DNA of 64,000 bases from Eulemur rufifrons (GCF_041146395.1 NC_090989.1:250532843-250596842); one strand, 5' to 3'. Counted from the first letter of the stretch, positions 36,347-50,584 are shown. The notes: a model not told the origin generated them from the sequence alone. Numbers and translations are program-made.

Positions 36347-39340
36347 ACAAGGCACTAACAGCCTCATGACTTTGCTAAGAGTCAGTATAGACTAGCTCAG
36401 AAGAAAACACAGGAGAAATCAGAAATACAAATCTAAATATACAGCATATTTTCAATTATGTAAAAGTGAAGGGAATTTACCAAACTTTAACTGTGGTTAT
36501 TTCTAGGACTGTGGAAAATTGTGGATGGTTTTCCTTCCACTTTTTTCCATTTTCCTAATTTCTACAGCGAGCATGTACCTTTGACTTCCATGTGCAACAA
36601 GGAAATGATTTGGTTTTGAAAAGAAAGAAAAGTTTTGAGATCAAGGAGCAGCAAGCAAAGAGAAATCCCCCTGAGAAGAGAAAACTAATAGAAGGAAGAC
36701 TCAGTCAGAAGCTGTGGATGGAGTTGGTGGAGAAAACATTAAAATTCAACTGACAGGCTGCACCGAGAGGCCAGACTTGGGCTCAAAGAGGAATCTGGGG
36801 GTCAACGAAGCAGGGGCTGGAAACATGACGGACTCACCAGTGAGGCTGTGGAGCTGCAATTTACCCACCTGCGTGTACTGGTGCCCCATGGCCTCGCACT
36901 GTGCTCAAATAGACTGCGGGCCTAAATTACCAGCTCAATGTGTGAACTCAAGACCCATTCCGGAAGAGGGAATTAGAGGAGTGGATGAGAAAGATAGCCA
37001 TCCCAAAAGATGCCATCTAGAGAGGACATTTGATGCCAGTGGAAAGAGGCCATGACAAACCTATCCCAGGAGCAGATTGGCAGGGACCAGATTGGGAGCA
37101 ACAGCTCTTGACCCCAACAGACACCACCAGGAGCAACAGCACCCTAAAGGCAGACCCAGGTGTGGGGTGGAGGAGACCCTGCAGAGCCCTCCATGTGACG
37201 GCTGCCATCCAATTCTCCTTCTCCCAGTGACTGCTGCACAATCCAGGATATGACAACCTGAAAGTGATTCTTTAAGGGAGGTATGTGATATGTACATGAT
37301 AAAAGAGAAACAGTTCATGTATGTTAGTCCCCCACCTTTCTCCTCCTTCCCATGCTTAAGAGAATCCCATCTTAAACCTCCTCACCCCACCACCAGCCAT
37401 GGACGGTCCTGCTTTGCCAAATAAGCCCTTTGGGACCTGGCAATGCAGAGGAACAGGACTGGGGAGGACGGTGAGAGGCATAGGAGTTAGAGCTAGTGGG
37501 GACATGGAGGATTTTGTTGGAGGAAGGCTGGGGTGAAGGAGATGGGGAGCAGCTTCAGTGTGAGGGAAATGGATGGAAGAGAAAAGGAGTTAAAGATGTA
37601 TTGCTGAACCCTTGCAGAGTTCAAGAAAGGCAACTAAATGGCTGAGATCTTTGGAAGTTACTTTTGAAAACTGGACATATCATTTTAACCACAACAGTGC
37701 TCTAAGACCATCCCAGGAGGACACAGGCTTTTTAAAGACCACATGTCGGTAAGGCGCACCTCCTCCCTATAGGGACCGTGGGGCTCAGGGGTGAAGTTAA
37801 CTAGAGTCCAATAAACCACAGCAAGCAGCTTTACTTCCTCATGTTCTTGTGTGTATTGGCTAAAATAAGGGTCTTTAGCCCTTACTGTTTTCCCCTGGGT
37901 TTTTTTCCTAACGGAATTGTCCCTGAAGCTCCTAACTGAATGCTGCTCAAATTTCTCTGACAATACAGAAAGTATAAACGCATATAGTGTTGGAAGTGAC
38001 AGGGAAAAAATGATAATATCTTCCCTAAGCTTGAGCTGTACAGAAATGTCTACTCTGGGTATGTTTTAAAGGATGAATGACCAAATCTGAAATATTCTTT
38101 GTATCTAGAGCATGGTGCTTGACAATTTCATACCTTGGTGCTCCCTAATAAAAGCCCTATAATGAAGTCAATTGTATTTAGCTGCATCAGTAGGAATAAT
38201 GTACCATTCTGTGTGCACTAAGACACTGCTATTAATCCTGTTTGCACAGTCCTAGTCATATCCATAGGGGCACCCTGGTAACTGCTGGGGTTCCCAAGAA
38301 TGCAATGGTAACCCCTGGATCTTGTTGAATAGTCAAGAGCTAAATGGAAACAAATGACTTCCCTGATGTGGTGCAGAAATATTCACTGCCTGGCACAATC
38401 TAGGTCAAAGATAGCAAGAATGTGGCATGCATGCTACTACCCCACTTCCAGTGACCCTGACAGGCATTAGCAATCAATCAATATAATCTATCCTGCTGAA
38501 CCAGATGTGGTCCCAGAAATGTTCTCATTACAGTTCCCCAGGCAGTCAGAGTTGCAATGTGAGATGAAATCTATCTGCCATTCCTATTCTGTGGGATGAT
38601 TAAGGCCAAAATGTCAATTTGGGGATGATTGTCCAAAGATCACACCACAGGAACACACAGGGTATTAGAGATGGTGGTGCAGAGATAAACTGAGAGCACA
38701 GCTGGGCTTCTGCAAAAATGATAGGGCACATACAAGTAGCAGAAAAGGATCCCCTGCTCATAAAAATCCCCCCAAATCCACAAACCTCTCCCATTTCACC
38801 TCTTGGTTTTAGGCACTGAGAGCTGCTGCTCAAATAAAGGCATTTGCAGGAAAGAGTAAACTTTTGGGCTATTGTCTTTCATACACAACTTGACTCAAAT
38901 TAATTTTTCACATCAACAAACCAGATATCTGAAAGACTCTGAAAGATTAGGGTTCAAGGTGGATCTGGTTAAGGAGGCAAATGACCAGGGATTAGTCAAA
39001 GTAGGTGCCAAGGCCTGGGTGCATGTACCACCGGTGACATTCTCCTTTGTAAGCCAAGCATCGGATCCTCAAATAGCGAACAAAATCCCATATGTAAATA
39101 GCTGAGGAAAAACATCTGATTAGGACTCTATCTGTAGCAAATGAAATTAAAATTTAAGAAAATAAGTTTGTTTTATCTTTTTTAATTAGGTTATAATTGA
39201 CACAACCAGGTACTAAGCCTTTGAACAACTCAAATATTTATGTTGGGGGAGAGCATACCTTTTCCAACAAAGAGGACATAATGGTTTCATAAAATATCCT
39301 TCACTTCACACTTGATTTCTGCAATACAATCATAAAGAAT
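36344..39340. other. Three kilobases of intron-like sequence, nothing supported
   Basis: Open frames at 36714-37055 (+), 37685-37963 (-), 38600-38833 (-) and 38872-39105 (+) show no domain, no family match I know and no convincing splice context. A purine-rich patch lies at 37440-37590. Confidence 0.4.
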
Positions 39341-39345
39341 GTCCC

Positions 39346-40543
<1,198 letters not shown>

Positions 40544-40560
40544 TTATTATTCATTGTTTT

Positions 40561-40895
40561 TTTGTTTTTTTTTTTGAGACAGAGTCTCACTCTGTTGCCC
40601 AGGCTAGAGTGAGTGCCGTGGCGTCAGCCTAGCTCACAGCAACCTCAAACTCCTGAGCTCAAGCGATCCTCCTGTCTCAGCCTCCCGAGTAGCTGGGACT
40701 ACAGGCATGCGCCACCATGCCCGGCTAATTTTTTTTATATATATTTTTAGCTGTCCATATAATTTCTTTCTATTTTTTGTAGAGGTGGGGTCTTGCTCTT
40801 GCTCAGGCTGGTCTCGAACTCCTGAGCTCAAACGATCCGCCCACCTCGGCCTCCCAGAGTGCTAGGATTACAGGCGTGACCCACCGCGCCCGGCC
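40561..40895 (-). mobile_element. Alu with strepsirrhine-type spacer
   Basis: Reverse orientation: T-rich head, GAGACAGAGTCTCACTCTGT, TATATATTTTTAGCTGTCCA spacer, ends CACCGCGCCCGGCC. Perfect 17-bp duplication TTATTATTCATTGTTTT at 40544-40560 and 40896-40912. Confidence 0.97.
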
Positions 40896-40912
40896 TTATT
40901 ATTCATTGTTTT

Positions 40913-41410
40913 AAAAGACTTCATTCAATTCTATGATGCAAAAATTCACATTTATTCCAATAGTTGGTTTTAATGACTGCACAGCTAAAAATCTAACTCT
41001 CATAATGACAAATAGGTCCAAATGGAATAAAAGATACATCGTTGGCCAGGTTTTCAACATTATGATTTTTTAATCCCAACCACTAACTGTGCAAAGACTC
41101 CTGTTGACATTAGGTTCATGAATTCCTACTTTCTCATGTCAGTCAGTTCTCATAAACTAATCAAACCCATTGACTTTCTTTTCTAGAAATTTTCATACCA
41201 GTTAGAAAACTCTGGTTTTTAAAGTACAGAACTATCAGGATTTTCATGGGTAAGACATCATTTTCAACAACAAAATCATATAATTATAGAGATATTGCCA
41301 AACATCCATTTTCAAGATGTTCTTTCCATAGCAAGAGTTCTTTTGAAAAGCAGATACAGTACTTTCTCTCTCACTGACAAAACATCATCATTACCTTGAG
41401 GAAACAAAAT
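40913..41410. other. Intron-like sequence, nothing recognised
   Basis: No supported feature. Confidence 0.4.
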
Positions 41411-41412
41411 AA

Positions 41413-41850
41413 GCTTTTTTTTGTTGTTGATGGCTTAGAACAGAAATTCATTCTCTCAGTTTTAGAGGCCAGAAGTTCATGAAATCAAGCTGTTTGCGGG
41501 GTTGGCTCCTGCTGGAGGCTCTGAGGGAGAAATCTGCTAAATGTCTCTCTCCTAGGGTGTGGTGGTTGTTGGTATTCCTTGGCGTTCCTTAGCTTGTAGA
41601 TGCATAACTCCAATCTTTGCCTCTGTCCTTCAAATGACCTTCTCCTGTGTTTTCTGTCTTCTGTTCCGTCTCTTATGCGGCCACATGTCATTTGACTTGG
41701 GAACTATTTGGTAAATCCAGGATGATCTCATCCTGAGATCTTTAACTTAATTAAATCTGCAAAGGCCCATTTTCCAAATAAGGACACGTTCACAGGTTTT
41801 GGGTAGACATATCTTTTTGGAGGGGCCACTATTTAACCCACTGCACATTG
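41413..41850 (-). mobile_element. MLT1-type LTR (ERVL-MaLR)
   Basis: Reverse orientation. TCTCAGTTTTAGAGGCCAGA, GGCGTTCCTTAGCTTGTAGA, CCAGGATGATCTCATCCTGA, ACTTAATTAAATCTGCAAAG and TTTCCAAATAAGGACACGTT are MaLR LTR landmarks in the expected reverse order. Old solo LTR; no internal sequence seen. Confidence 0.8.
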
Positions 41851-44800
41851 ACATCAGTGAAGCTCCTGAGTTGACAGTAACAGCATTTGTGGAATCTCTA
41901 GATGAGAAAAAGGTGATATGCTCAACTTCTTCCTGGTCAGCCCACATCTACCAGCCTCCAGATGTGCAACTTCTTGAAGTCACTGCTCTTTAACTGATTC
42001 TCAGCATAAGCTTATTTTTTAATAGTTTTTTTTTATTTTTTAGTATCACAGAAAAGGTCAGGGAAATTGGAGTAATTATCTTCTTGAAAAAGGAAAACAT
42101 ATAACTCATCTTTAAGAAAGAACTTTCTCTTGCCACAAGATCACCAAAAAACTTCTCATGATTCAAAACGTGTGTTTTCATGGTCAATTCTTTTCTTTAT
42201 ACAAAGTATTGGGAGGATCCTACTATTAAAATCCTTGTTTTTATAAAACTGACCACATCAATGACCTCTTGCAGCACTTTATACCCTTTTGACTTCAATT
42301 CTTTCCTCTACTAGATTGTCTCTGAATAACAGTGAATGGATTTCACATATGGAGTTAACGCTCTAGTGCCACTCAGAATTATTTGTATTCTGACCATAAC
42401 AATTGCTCCATCAGGGGTTAGTTACACTTAGGCAGTAGACATTATTTCATTAAAGAGTTCATTTCCCGTGTGACAATGGCTGACGGTTGCGTGTCTGTAC
42501 ATTGACACGGGCAGCACAGATGCCTCATACCTTGGACGTCTAGTGTTGCTGGGTCACTTTGCCAGCAGCAGACAGGGTGTGAGTGAATCCACCTTTCCCC
42601 TTCACAAAAGAAAGAAGCTGTTTTATTAATAATAGACACAGGTGAGGAAGCATCAATTATAATGACAAGAAAGTGCAGAGCCAAAAGTAAGTGAGGAAAA
42701 AGATGATTACTGGTCAAGGCTGCTCTGCAACAAACGTCCTGTCATCACTCTGAAGAGCTCTGGAAATGGGTTATTTAGCACCCCAGTCTTAGGAGCTAAT
42801 GGGACTGGATAGAATTCGCCTTTTTAAAAAGAGATCCTTTTCTGTCTTTTATTCTCAAGCAGGATCACAGTAATGATGAGCTGGATACCCAAAGTATAGT
42901 TACTATTTTTAAATGCTCCAATGGCTCAGCCCATCTACACTCTCAAAATTATTTGATTCACCAAAGGGAATTAAGAAAACATACTGAAGTGTTAGGAGAG
43001 ACTTCCAAAGGAATCACATTTTTGCCTCAAATCGGAGACTCTTGGCCTGCCATAGTGACAAGCGTTGGCTCTTCTTCTCACCTTATACGAAACATTTTTT
43101 AATGTTTCTCACGGTTAACACACATTTGAAATTTAATTTCAAACAGCTGAATAGAAATGACATTTACCACATTAAAAGTAAGCACAATCTTCGTGACACT
43201 CTTCATACAAATTCCTTTTAATCTTAAAATGAACAAAGGCCCTCTGACTGCAAATGGAATTAAATCAGAACCTCGCACAACACCAGTCTTTCCTTGCCAT
43301 CCTTGAGTGAGTGCAGTCTCTGGTAAAGGGTATTAATCCTACATAGATGTTATTAGCAGGATTACTTTCTGTTTCTTAGGATAGGATGCCAAGGATCTTT
43401 CTTTCTCAAGCCTGTTTGGGGGTGAGAGCATTCAATTTAGCACAAGTGTGTTGAGTTCCTGCTTTGCGCAAAGACTTGGTCTCAGTTTGATGACATGACA
43501 CCATGAGCTCTCAGATCCTTCTTATTGGGACCTGAACTGATTTTGTAATTGATCTTTGATTCTCCCAGAGGGGATCTTACAAAATGTTAAAGAAAGTGTG
43601 ATTTAATCACTTCATAAACATGTATGCGTCCTGTGCACATGGTCCCCTTCTCTGCCAGAGGCTCAGGAAACAAAAAGAAGACTATTCCATGGATTTATCT
43701 CTACCTTCAAACAGCCCTTAGGTTGCTCAAAAATAACAGCAGAAGGGAGGGATCTACCCTCACTACACACTTTTTAGTTGTCTGCTGAATTCATAGCACA
43801 GCAAAGGTATCGTAGGTGAGATAAAATGAAAAGGACAGTAGCCCTGACTTCCAGCTAGTTGGAGGACTTGACAGCTTGGCCATATGCACACCTCCAGAAG
43901 AAATTTCCGTTAGGTTTCATGCTTTTCCCCTCCAGAGAACAGGTGGTTGCAAGGATGCTCAAGAGATACCTTTGTGCAAGTCTTATTGCCTTATCTTTTT
44001 AACATTAATCCTTTGTTTGGACTGCAAAAGTTTTCCACCAATAGATAGCTACCATGTTTAAAGAAAATATTTAAAATATAGATTTAAACAGGAGATATTA
44101 TGCCTGCAAATGACCTATTGTCAAAAGCATCATCAAAAAGATGTCTGGATTTGTCACTCTGTTAAAAGGATCCACAGTAGGAATCTTTTCAGAACAAGTT
44201 TTCTTCTCCTCCTCCCAATTCAATAGCACATGGCCCTCCCCCCACAAAAAAAAAACCATTTTCATAAATAAATTTACATGTAAATCAAAGTATGCCTGCA
44301 GCTTGTGATTTCAATCAATAAAGTGGCAAGCATTTGTTAAATGCTTTCTATGTGCCTAGTTATGTTTTAAGTGCTTGGAGGTTCAAAAGAACCACATGAA
44401 TCTCTCTGGATCCATTTAAAACCTATTTTGTTACACTGAAAATGTATCAAAGGTTCCAAAGGAAAAAGAGAAGCAGAGCCTCTTCAGGAATCTTTTTTCT
44501 TTGTAAGCCTTTGAAGCTCATGTTAAATACTACAGAAGAGTTTTTGAAACTTGGATTCTTAAAGGAAAATAAAAACCAGGTTGGCCTGAGGTTTGAAAGA
44601 GAAGTTGTAACAACCACTATGAGGCCTTCCTCGGGGAAAATAGTGCTTTCCGGAAAAATAGTGTTTAGTGTTTATGAGTGATTCATCAGAAAATCAGGGT
44701 CTAGTTGACTGACACTGTGAGTGCCAAGGCAAAACTTTCATCCTGGTTAGAAGGTGAGATCTGGAAAGCCAAGTATGGGCTACCATATGTTTCTGAAGAG

Positions 44801-44940
44801 CAGTTCTAAACCACAAGAACAGAAAGAAGAAGAGAGAAGATGGGAGATAGAGAAGGTTTTGCTGTTCTGTCCATGAGAAGAAGTGGTATGTGTCAGAGGA
44901 AGAGGTGCTCAAGGACTCATCAGCAGAGGTAGGAGGCAAG
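41851..44940. other. Three kilobases of intron-like sequence
   Basis: An L2-like tail at about 44320-44390 (AAATGCTTTCTATGTGCCTA). An exon-like piece on the minus strand at about 42532-42599 has a good pyrimidine tract and donor, but no protein match. Nothing else supported. Confidence 0.4.
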
Positions 44941-44982
44941 GAGGAGACCTCATTTTGCAAAGACAATCACAAGGGATTGGAA

Positions 44983-45000
44983 CCACTACCATAATTTTTA
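44983..45000. repeat. Target-site duplication of the full-length L1, left copy
   Basis: CCACTACCATAATTTTTA, identical to the copy at 52815-52832. The restored target would have read ...ATTTTTAAACTC, a canonical L1 endonuclease site (TTTT/AA) on the strand expected for a minus-orientation insertion. Confidence 0.97.
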
Positions 45001-45024
45001 TTTTTTATTTTTTTTTTTTTTTTT
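45001..45024 (-). other. L1 poly(A) tail
   Basis: 24 nt, all A except for one T (a T-run on the plus strand), directly against the target duplication. No clear AATAAA precedes it on the L1 strand; AATAAA-like sequence lies only within the tail and duplication. Confidence 0.9.
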
Positions 45025-45211
45025 AAAAACAATAGTTTCATATTTTTTTCCCCCACCCCCCCTTTCCCGAGTCAGCACCTTCAAGTGTTACCACTCCCCA
45101 AACGGTGCGCAATGCACTCATTGTGTAGGCATACCCCCATCCCCTCCCCCACCCCCCACCTCAGTCTGATGTCCAATTGGTGTCGTTCCCAGGTTTGTAT
45201 TTAGGTGATGA
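45025..45211 (-). promoter_or_regulatory. L1 3'UTR with G-rich tracts
   Basis: A short (187-nt) 3'UTR. On the L1 strand it holds several runs of four to seven Gs (plus-strand C runs at 45050-45063 and 45134-45160), able in principle to form G-quadruplexes. A G-rich 3'UTR tract is a conserved L1 hallmark across mammals. Confidence 0.85.
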
Positions 45212-48200
45212 TCAAGGAAACCAATTTTCTGGTGAGTACATGTGATGCTTGTTTTTCCATTCTTGGGATACTTCACTTAATATAATGGGTTCCAACTCTC
45301 TCCAGGAGAACCATAGAGATGTTGTATCTTCATCATTCCTTATAGCTGAGTAGTATTCCATGGTATACATATACCACAGTTTACTAATCCAATCATGTAT
45401 TGATGGGCATTTGGGTTGTTTCCACATCTTTGCTATTGTGAATTGTGCTGCTATAAACATTTGGGTACACGTGCCTTTGTTACAGAATGACCTTTTTTCC
45501 TTTGGGTATATGCCCAGTAATGGGATTGCTGGGTCAAATGGCAGGTCTACTTGAATCTGTTTAAGATACCTCCATAATGCTTTCCACAGAGGTTGCACTA
45601 GTTTGCAGTCCCACCAGCAGTGTATTAGTGTTCCTGTCTCTCCACACCCACGCCAACATGTGTTGTTTTGGGTTTTTTTGATAAAGGCCATTCTCACTGG
45701 GGTTAAGTGATATCTCATTGTGGTTTTGATTTGCATTTCCCTGATGATTAGAGATGTTGAACACTTTTTCATATGTTTGTTAGCCATTTTTATATCTTCT
45801 TTTGAAAAATTTCTATTCATGTCCTTTGCCCACTTTTTGATAGGGTTGCTTGATTTTTTCTTGCTGATTTTCCTGAGTTCTAAATAGATTCTTGTTATCA
45901 GTCCTTTATCTGATGTGTAGTATGCAAAAATTTTTTCCCATTCTGTAGGTGGTCTGTTTATTCTCTGGACTGTTTCTTTGGCTGTGTAGAAGCTTTTTAA
46001 TTTAATCATGTCCCATTCATTTATTTTTGTTGCTGCTGTGATTGCCTTGGGGGTCTTCTTCATAAATTCTTTGCCTAGGCCAATGTCTGTAAGAGTCTTT
46101 CCTACATTTTCTTCTAGGATTCTGATTGTATCACGCCTAAGGTTTAAGTCTGTTATCCACCGTGATTTGATTTTTGTGAGAGGTGAAAGCTGTGGGTCCT
46201 GTTTCAGTCTTCTACAAGTGGCTAACCAATTCTCCCAGCACCATTTGTTGAATAGGGATTCTTGTCCCCAGAGTATATTCTTTCCCGCTTTGTCGAAAAT
46301 TAGGTGACTATATGAGGATGGTTCTATATTTGGATTTTCTGTTGTGTTCCACTGGTCTGTGTCCCTGCACTTGTGCCAATACCAGGCTGTTTTAAGAACC
46401 ACGGCCTTGTAGTATAGTTTGAGGTCTGGCAAATTAATACCTCCCATTTTGTTTTTGTTGCTTAAAATTGCTTTTGCTATACGGGGTCTTCTTTGGTTCC
46501 ATACAAAGTGTATAATTATTTTCTCTATGTCTGTAAAGAATGATGTTGGTAATTTAATAGGGATTGCATTGAATCTGTAGATCACTTTGGGTAGTATAGA
46601 CATTTTAACAATGTTGATTCTTCCGATCCACGAGCATGGTATATTTTTCCATCTATTTGCAAGTTCTGCTATTTCTTTTCTCAGTGTTTCATAGTTTTCC
46701 TTATAGAGGTCCTTTACCTCTTTAGTTAGATATATACCTAGATATTTTATTTTCTTTGTTGCTATTTTGAAGGGTATTGAGTCTTTAATTTGGTTTTCCG
46801 ATTGACTGTTATTGGCATATATAAATGCCTCTGATTTGTGTATATTAATTTTGTAGCCTGAGACTTTGCTGTATTCGTTAATCAATTCCAGGAGTCTCTT
46901 GGTTGAATCCTGGGGGTTTTCCAGATATAACATCATATCATCAGCAAAAAGTGAGAGTTTGATCTCTTCCTTCCCTATTTGGACTCCCTTGATTCTGCTC
47001 TCTTGCCTGATAGCTCTCGCAAGGACTTCCAATACTATGTTGAAAAGTAATGGAGACAATGGGCAGCCCTGTCTGGTTCCAGTTCTAAGTGGGAGTGCTT
47101 TCAGTTTTTCCCCATTCAGTATGATGTTGGCTGTGGGTTTGTCATATATGGCTTGTATCATTTTTAGGTAGGTTCCATCAATGCCTATTTTGTTAAGCGT
47201 TTTTATCATAAAAGGGTGTTGAATTTTGTCAAATGCTTTTTCTGCATCTAATGAGAGTATCATATGGTTTTTGTTTTTGCTTCTATTTATGTGGTGAATT
47301 ACATTTATAGATTTACGTATGTTGAACCACCCCTGCATCTCGGGGATGAAGCCCACTTGGTCGTGGTGGATTATTTTTTTGATAAGTACTTGGATTCGAT
47401 TTGCTAGTATTTTATTGAAAATTTTTGCATCTATATTCATGAGGGAAATTGGTCTGTAGTTCTCTATTTTTGTTGTGTCCTTTCCAGGTTTTGGTATTAA
47501 TGTTATATTGGCTTGGTAGAACGTGTTAGGGAGAACTCCATCCTTCTCAATATTGGAGAATAGTTTATGTAGGATGGGCACCAGTTCTTCTTTGTATGTA
47601 TGGTAAAATTCAGGTGTGAACCCATCTGGACCAGGGCTTTTCTTTTTGGGAAGGTTTTTTATTGCTGTTTCGATTTCAGTTCTTGATATTGGTCTGTTCA
47701 GGTACTCTATTTCTTCCTGGTTGAGCCTGGGAAGACTATGTGTTTCTAAAAATCTGTCCATTTCCTCCACATTCTCCAGTTTGTGTGCATAAAGATTTTT
47801 GTAGAATTCATAGGTGATATCTTGTATCTCTGTAGCATCGGTTGTGATTTCTCCTTTCATGTTCCTAATGGAGGTTATTAGAGATTTTACTTTTGTGCTC
47901 TTGGTTAGTCTAGCCAGAGGTGTGTCTATTTTGTTTATCTTTTCAAAGAACCAACTTTTTGTTTTATTAATTTCCCTTATAGTTTCTTTGTTGTCCTTTT
48001 CATTTAGTTCTGATTTGATCTTAGTAATTTCTCGCCTTCTGCTGGGTTTGGGATCGTTCTGTTCTTCTTTCTCCAGTTCTTTGAGTCTATTCGTTAGGTT
48101 GTCTATTTGCATGTTTTCTGTCTTTTTGATATAGGCATTTATGGATATGAATTTTCCTCTCAGGACTGCTTTAGCTGCATCCCATAGATTTTGATAAGTT

Positions 48201-49090
48201 GTATCTCCATTGTCATTTAATTCAAAGAAATTTTTGATTTCCATCTTGATTTCTTCTTTTATAGAATAATGATTCAGGAGAAGGTTATTTAGCTTCCATG
48301 ACTTTGAGTAAGGCTGAGGGTTTCTGTTTGTGATCATTGTTACTTTTATTCCGCTGTGATCTGAGAAGATGCATGGTATAATTTCTATTTTTTTGAATTT
48401 TTGAAGGCATGATTTATGTCCTAGGACATGGTCAATCTTAGAGAATGTCCCGTGAGCTGATGAGAAGAATGTATATTCTGTGGACTTTGGGTAGAATGTC
48501 CTATAGATGTCAGCCATGCCCATTTGTTCTAGCATTCTATTGAGGTCCATTATGTCTTTGTTTATTTTCTGTTTAGAGGATCTGTCCTGTACTGTCAGTG
48601 GGGTGTTAAAGTCTCCAGCTATTACAGTATTGTTATCTATCATTTGGTTGAGATCTAGTAGGGTTTGCTTTATGAATCTAGGTGCACCTAGGTTGGGTGC
48701 ATATATATTGAGTATAGTCATGGCTTCTTGATGAATTGTGCCTTTAATCAGTATGTAGTAGCCATCTTTGTCTTTTATTATTTTTGTTGGTTTGAAGGCT
48801 AAGTTATTGGAGATTAAGATTGCCACACCAGCTTTCTTTTGGTTACCATTTGCTTGAAATATCGATTTCCATCCTTTTATTTTCAGTCTAAATGCATCTT
48901 TGCAGGTTAGGTGAGTTTCTTGAAGACAGCAGATACTTGGATTGTATTTTTTTATCCATTGGGCCAGTCTATGTCTCTTGAGCGGGGAGTTCAAGCCATT
49001 CACATTTATTGAGAAAACTGATAAGTGAGACAGTTTTTTGTTCAGCTTGTTGGGTAGAACTTCATTGTGATGTTTTCTCTCCTGGGCCAT
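45212..49090 (-). CDS. L1 ORF2 protein (endonuclease / reverse transcriptase)
   Basis: 1292 aa, uninterrupted (human ORF2p is 1275). It nicks target DNA and copies L1 RNA by target-primed reverse transcription. The N-terminal endonuclease (about 20-255) keeps N29, E58, D160, N162 (GDFNTP), D220 (SKIDH) and H245 (SDHS). The reverse transcriptase keeps D615 ([13 protein letters not shown]) and F715-A-D-D718 (FADDMMLY). The C-terminal zinc-knuckle-like motif CX3CX7HX4C is C1145, C1149, H1157, C1162. The start ATG follows ORF1 by 39 nt; the protein begins about 15 residues earlier than the human one, so an internal start is possible, but the upstream ATG is in frame and close to ORF1. The final residues match the family's usual end. 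No missing key residue was found. Confidence 0.97.
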   Translation of the reverse strand: MAQERKHHNEVLPNKLNKKLSHLSVFSINVNGLNSPLKRHRLAQWIKKYNPSICCLQETHLTCKDAFRLKIKGWKSIFQANGNQKKAGVAILISNNLAFKPTKIIKDKDGYYILIKGTIHQEAMTILNIYAPNLGAPRFIKQTLLDLNQMIDNNTVIAGDFNTPLTVQDRSSKQKINKDIMDLNRMLEQMGMADIYRTFYPKSTEYTFFSSAHGTFSKIDHVLGHKSCLQKFKKIEIIPCIFSDHSGIKVTMITNRNPQPYSKSWKLNNLLLNHYSIKEEIKMEIKNFFELNDNGDTTYQNLWDAAKAVLRGKFISINAYIKKTENMQIDNLTNRLKELEKEEQNDPKPSRRREITKIKSELNEKDNKETIREINKTKSWFFEKINKIDTPLARLTKSTKVKSLITSIRNMKGEITTDATEIQDITYEFYKNLYAHKLENVEEMDRFLETHSLPRLNQEEIEYLNRPISRTEIETAIKNLPKKKSPGPDGFTPEFYHTYKEELVPILHKLFSNIEKDGVLPNTFYQANITLIPKPGKDTTKIENYRPISLMNIDAKIFNKILANRIQVLIKKIIHHDQVGFIPEMQGWFNIRKSINVIHHINRSKNKNHMILSLDAEKAFDKIQHPFMIKTLNKIGIDGTYLKMIQAIYDKPTANIILNGEKLKALPLRTGTRQGCPLSPLLFNIVLEVLARAIRQESRIKGVQIGKEEIKLSLFADDMMLYLENPQDSTKRLLELINEYSKVSGYKINIHKSEAFIYANNSQSENQIKDSIPFKIATKKIKYLGIYLTKEVKDLYKENYETLRKEIAELANRWKNIPCSWIGRINIVKMSILPKVIYRFNAIPIKLPTSFFTDIEKIIIHFVWNQRRPRIAKAILSNKNKMGGINLPDLKLYYKAVVLKTAWYWHKCRDTDQWNTTENPNIEPSSYSHLIFDKAGKNILWGQESLFNKWCWENWLATCRRLKQDPQLSPLTKIKSRWITDLNLRRDTIRILEENVGKTLTDIGLGKEFMKKTPKAITAATKINEWDMIKLKSFYTAKETVQRINRPPTEWEKIFAYYTSDKGLITRIYLELRKISKKKSSNPIKKWAKDMNRNFSKEDIKMANKHMKKCSTSLIIREMQIKTTMRYHLTPVRMAFIKKTQNNTCWRGCGETGTLIHCWWDCKLVQPLWKALWRYLKQIQVDLPFDPAIPLLGIYPKEKRSFCNKGTCTQMFIAAQFTIAKMWKQPKCPSIHDWISKLWYMYTMEYYSAIRNDEDTTSLWFSWRELEPIILSEVSQEWKNKHHMYSPENWFP

Positions 49091-49129
49091 TGTGGTATCT
49101 GGAATTTCATCTTTAGCTCTTGAGTAGTT

Positions 49130-50134
49130 TTACATTCGTGGATCTTTCTTGTGCTGATCCGTGTATAATTCTCTTTTGAGTACTTCTTGGAGGGCTGGTC
49201 TTGTCTTGGTGAATTCCCTCAACCTTTGTTTATCTGAGAATGTCTTGATTTCTCCTTCGTATAGAAAACTTAGCTTAGCTGGGTACAAGATTCTAGGCTG
49301 GGCATTATTCTGTTTCAGAAGCGTGAAAATGGGGCCCCAACCTCTTCTTGCTTGTAAGGTTTCAGCTGAGAAATCTGGCGTAATTCTGATGGGTTTTCCT
49401 TTGTAAGTTACTTGTTTCTTTCTCCTTACAGCTCGGAGAAGTGACTCTTTAGTGGATATTTTGGTCAGCCTGATGACTACGTGGCGTGGTGTTTTCCTAT
49501 TTGCTATGAATCTCCCAGGGGTCCTTTGAGCTTCTTGAATCTGTATGTCTAGAGTATTGGCAAGGCCTGGAAAATTTTCCTCGATTATGTCTTCAAATAG
49601 CTTGTCCAACCCTTGCTTGTTATCTTCTTCACCCTCAGGAATGCCAATAACTCTCAAGTTAGGTTTCTTCACATAATCCCACATTTCTTGAAGACTCAGA
49701 TCATTTCTCTTACTTTTTCGATCTATCTCTGTGACTGACTTATTTAGTTGGAAGGAGTTATCTTCAATTTCTGAGATTCTTTCCTCTGTTTGATCTACCC
49801 TGCTCTTGAGACTTTCCACAGTGTTTTGTAGCTCTCTGAGTGAATTCTTCACTTCTAGGAGTTCAGTTTGGTTTTTCTTCAATATTTCAATTTCTTTAGT
49901 GAATTTTTCCTCCAAATCCTGTATTTTTTGTGTGTTTTCCTTGTGTTGTTTTTCCATTGATTCTTGTATATTATTCAGCTTGTTTATAATCCATAATTGG
50001 AATTCTTCCTGTGACATGTTGGTGTTTTGAGTCTGGTTTGTGTCAAATGGTTGGGAGCTGGTATTTCTCTTTGGGGATGAGCTTTCCATTTGATTCTTTT
50101 TGCTCTCCGTGTTTTTTCGCTGGGCCCTTCCCAT
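49130..50134 (-). CDS. L1 ORF1 protein (RNA-binding chaperone)
   Basis: 334 aa, uninterrupted (human ORF1p is 338). It forms trimers that coat L1 RNA in cytoplasmic particles and acts as a nucleic-acid chaperone. The basic, Ser/Asn-rich N-terminus starts MGRAQRKNTESKKNQ. A heptad-patterned coiled coil runs about 45-135, with an RVDQTEERI stretch at the trimerisation position. The RRM spans about 148-240 (SLQEMWDYVKKPNLRVIGIP at 147-166, RHVVIRLT near 217). The C-terminal domain (about 245-325) has AETLQARRGWGPIF, YPAKLSF and TRPALQEVL. It is the first cistron; ORF2 follows after 39 nt and is probably translated by an inefficient re-initiation or internal mechanism, as in other L1s. Confidence 0.97.
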   Translation of the reverse strand: MGRAQRKNTESKKNQMESSSPKRNTSSQPFDTNQTQNTNMSQEEFQLWIINKLNNIQESMEKQHKENTQKIQDLEEKFTKEIEILKKNQTELLEVKNSLRELQNTVESLKSRVDQTEERISEIEDNSFQLNKSVTEIDRKSKRNDLSLQEMWDYVKKPNLRVIGIPEGEEDNKQGLDKLFEDIIEENFPGLANTLDIQIQEAQRTPGRFIANRKTPRHVVIRLTKISTKESLLRAVRRKKQVTYKGKPIRITPDFSAETLQARRGWGPIFTLLKQNNAQPRILYPAKLSFLYEGEIKTFSDKQRLREFTKTRPALQEVLKRELYTDQHKKDPRM

Positions 50135-50584
50135 CTAGATTTGTCGTTGGATCTTTACTTATAGGTTTAGTCTGGTTAACAGGACTCTTTGTGCTCTATT
50201 CTTAGGCTGTGAAACAGTCTAGGTATGTTGCTTCTTTTGGCAAGAGGGGGAGTTGCTGTAGCTCCCACGGGCAAAAGTCTGTCTTGGCCCAATGTCCCCA
50301 GGGATCAGGTTCCACACTCTCGCTTCTGGAGAAGTATTCAGTGTTTACACTTGGGCAGGGATCCTATATAAGGTCCGTGGACCAGGGGAGAGGGCCGTCC
50401 AGGGAGCCTCTTGGTACCCTATTGCTCCGCAGTGACTTGGCTGTGGGCTCTATAGTGGCAATTGCGTGCCCGCAGATCTCCGGCACTGGGGGTGACTACT
50501 CAGGATCCGGTATGTACCAGAGCCAGGGACCTGGCCCGTTCCGAAGCTCACCGTGGGTCCCCAGTTTGAAGGCGAGAAGAGAGG

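Noticed and set aside
37685..37963. 92-codon minus-strand frame (YFSQYTQEHEEVKLLAVVYW)
   Set aside because: Looks protein-like at first sight, but I found no family, no flanking exons and no splice support.
42532..42599. 68-nt minus-strand block with good acceptor and donor
   Set aside because: One frame is open, but there is no recognisable protein; splice-like signals of this quality occur by chance in long introns.
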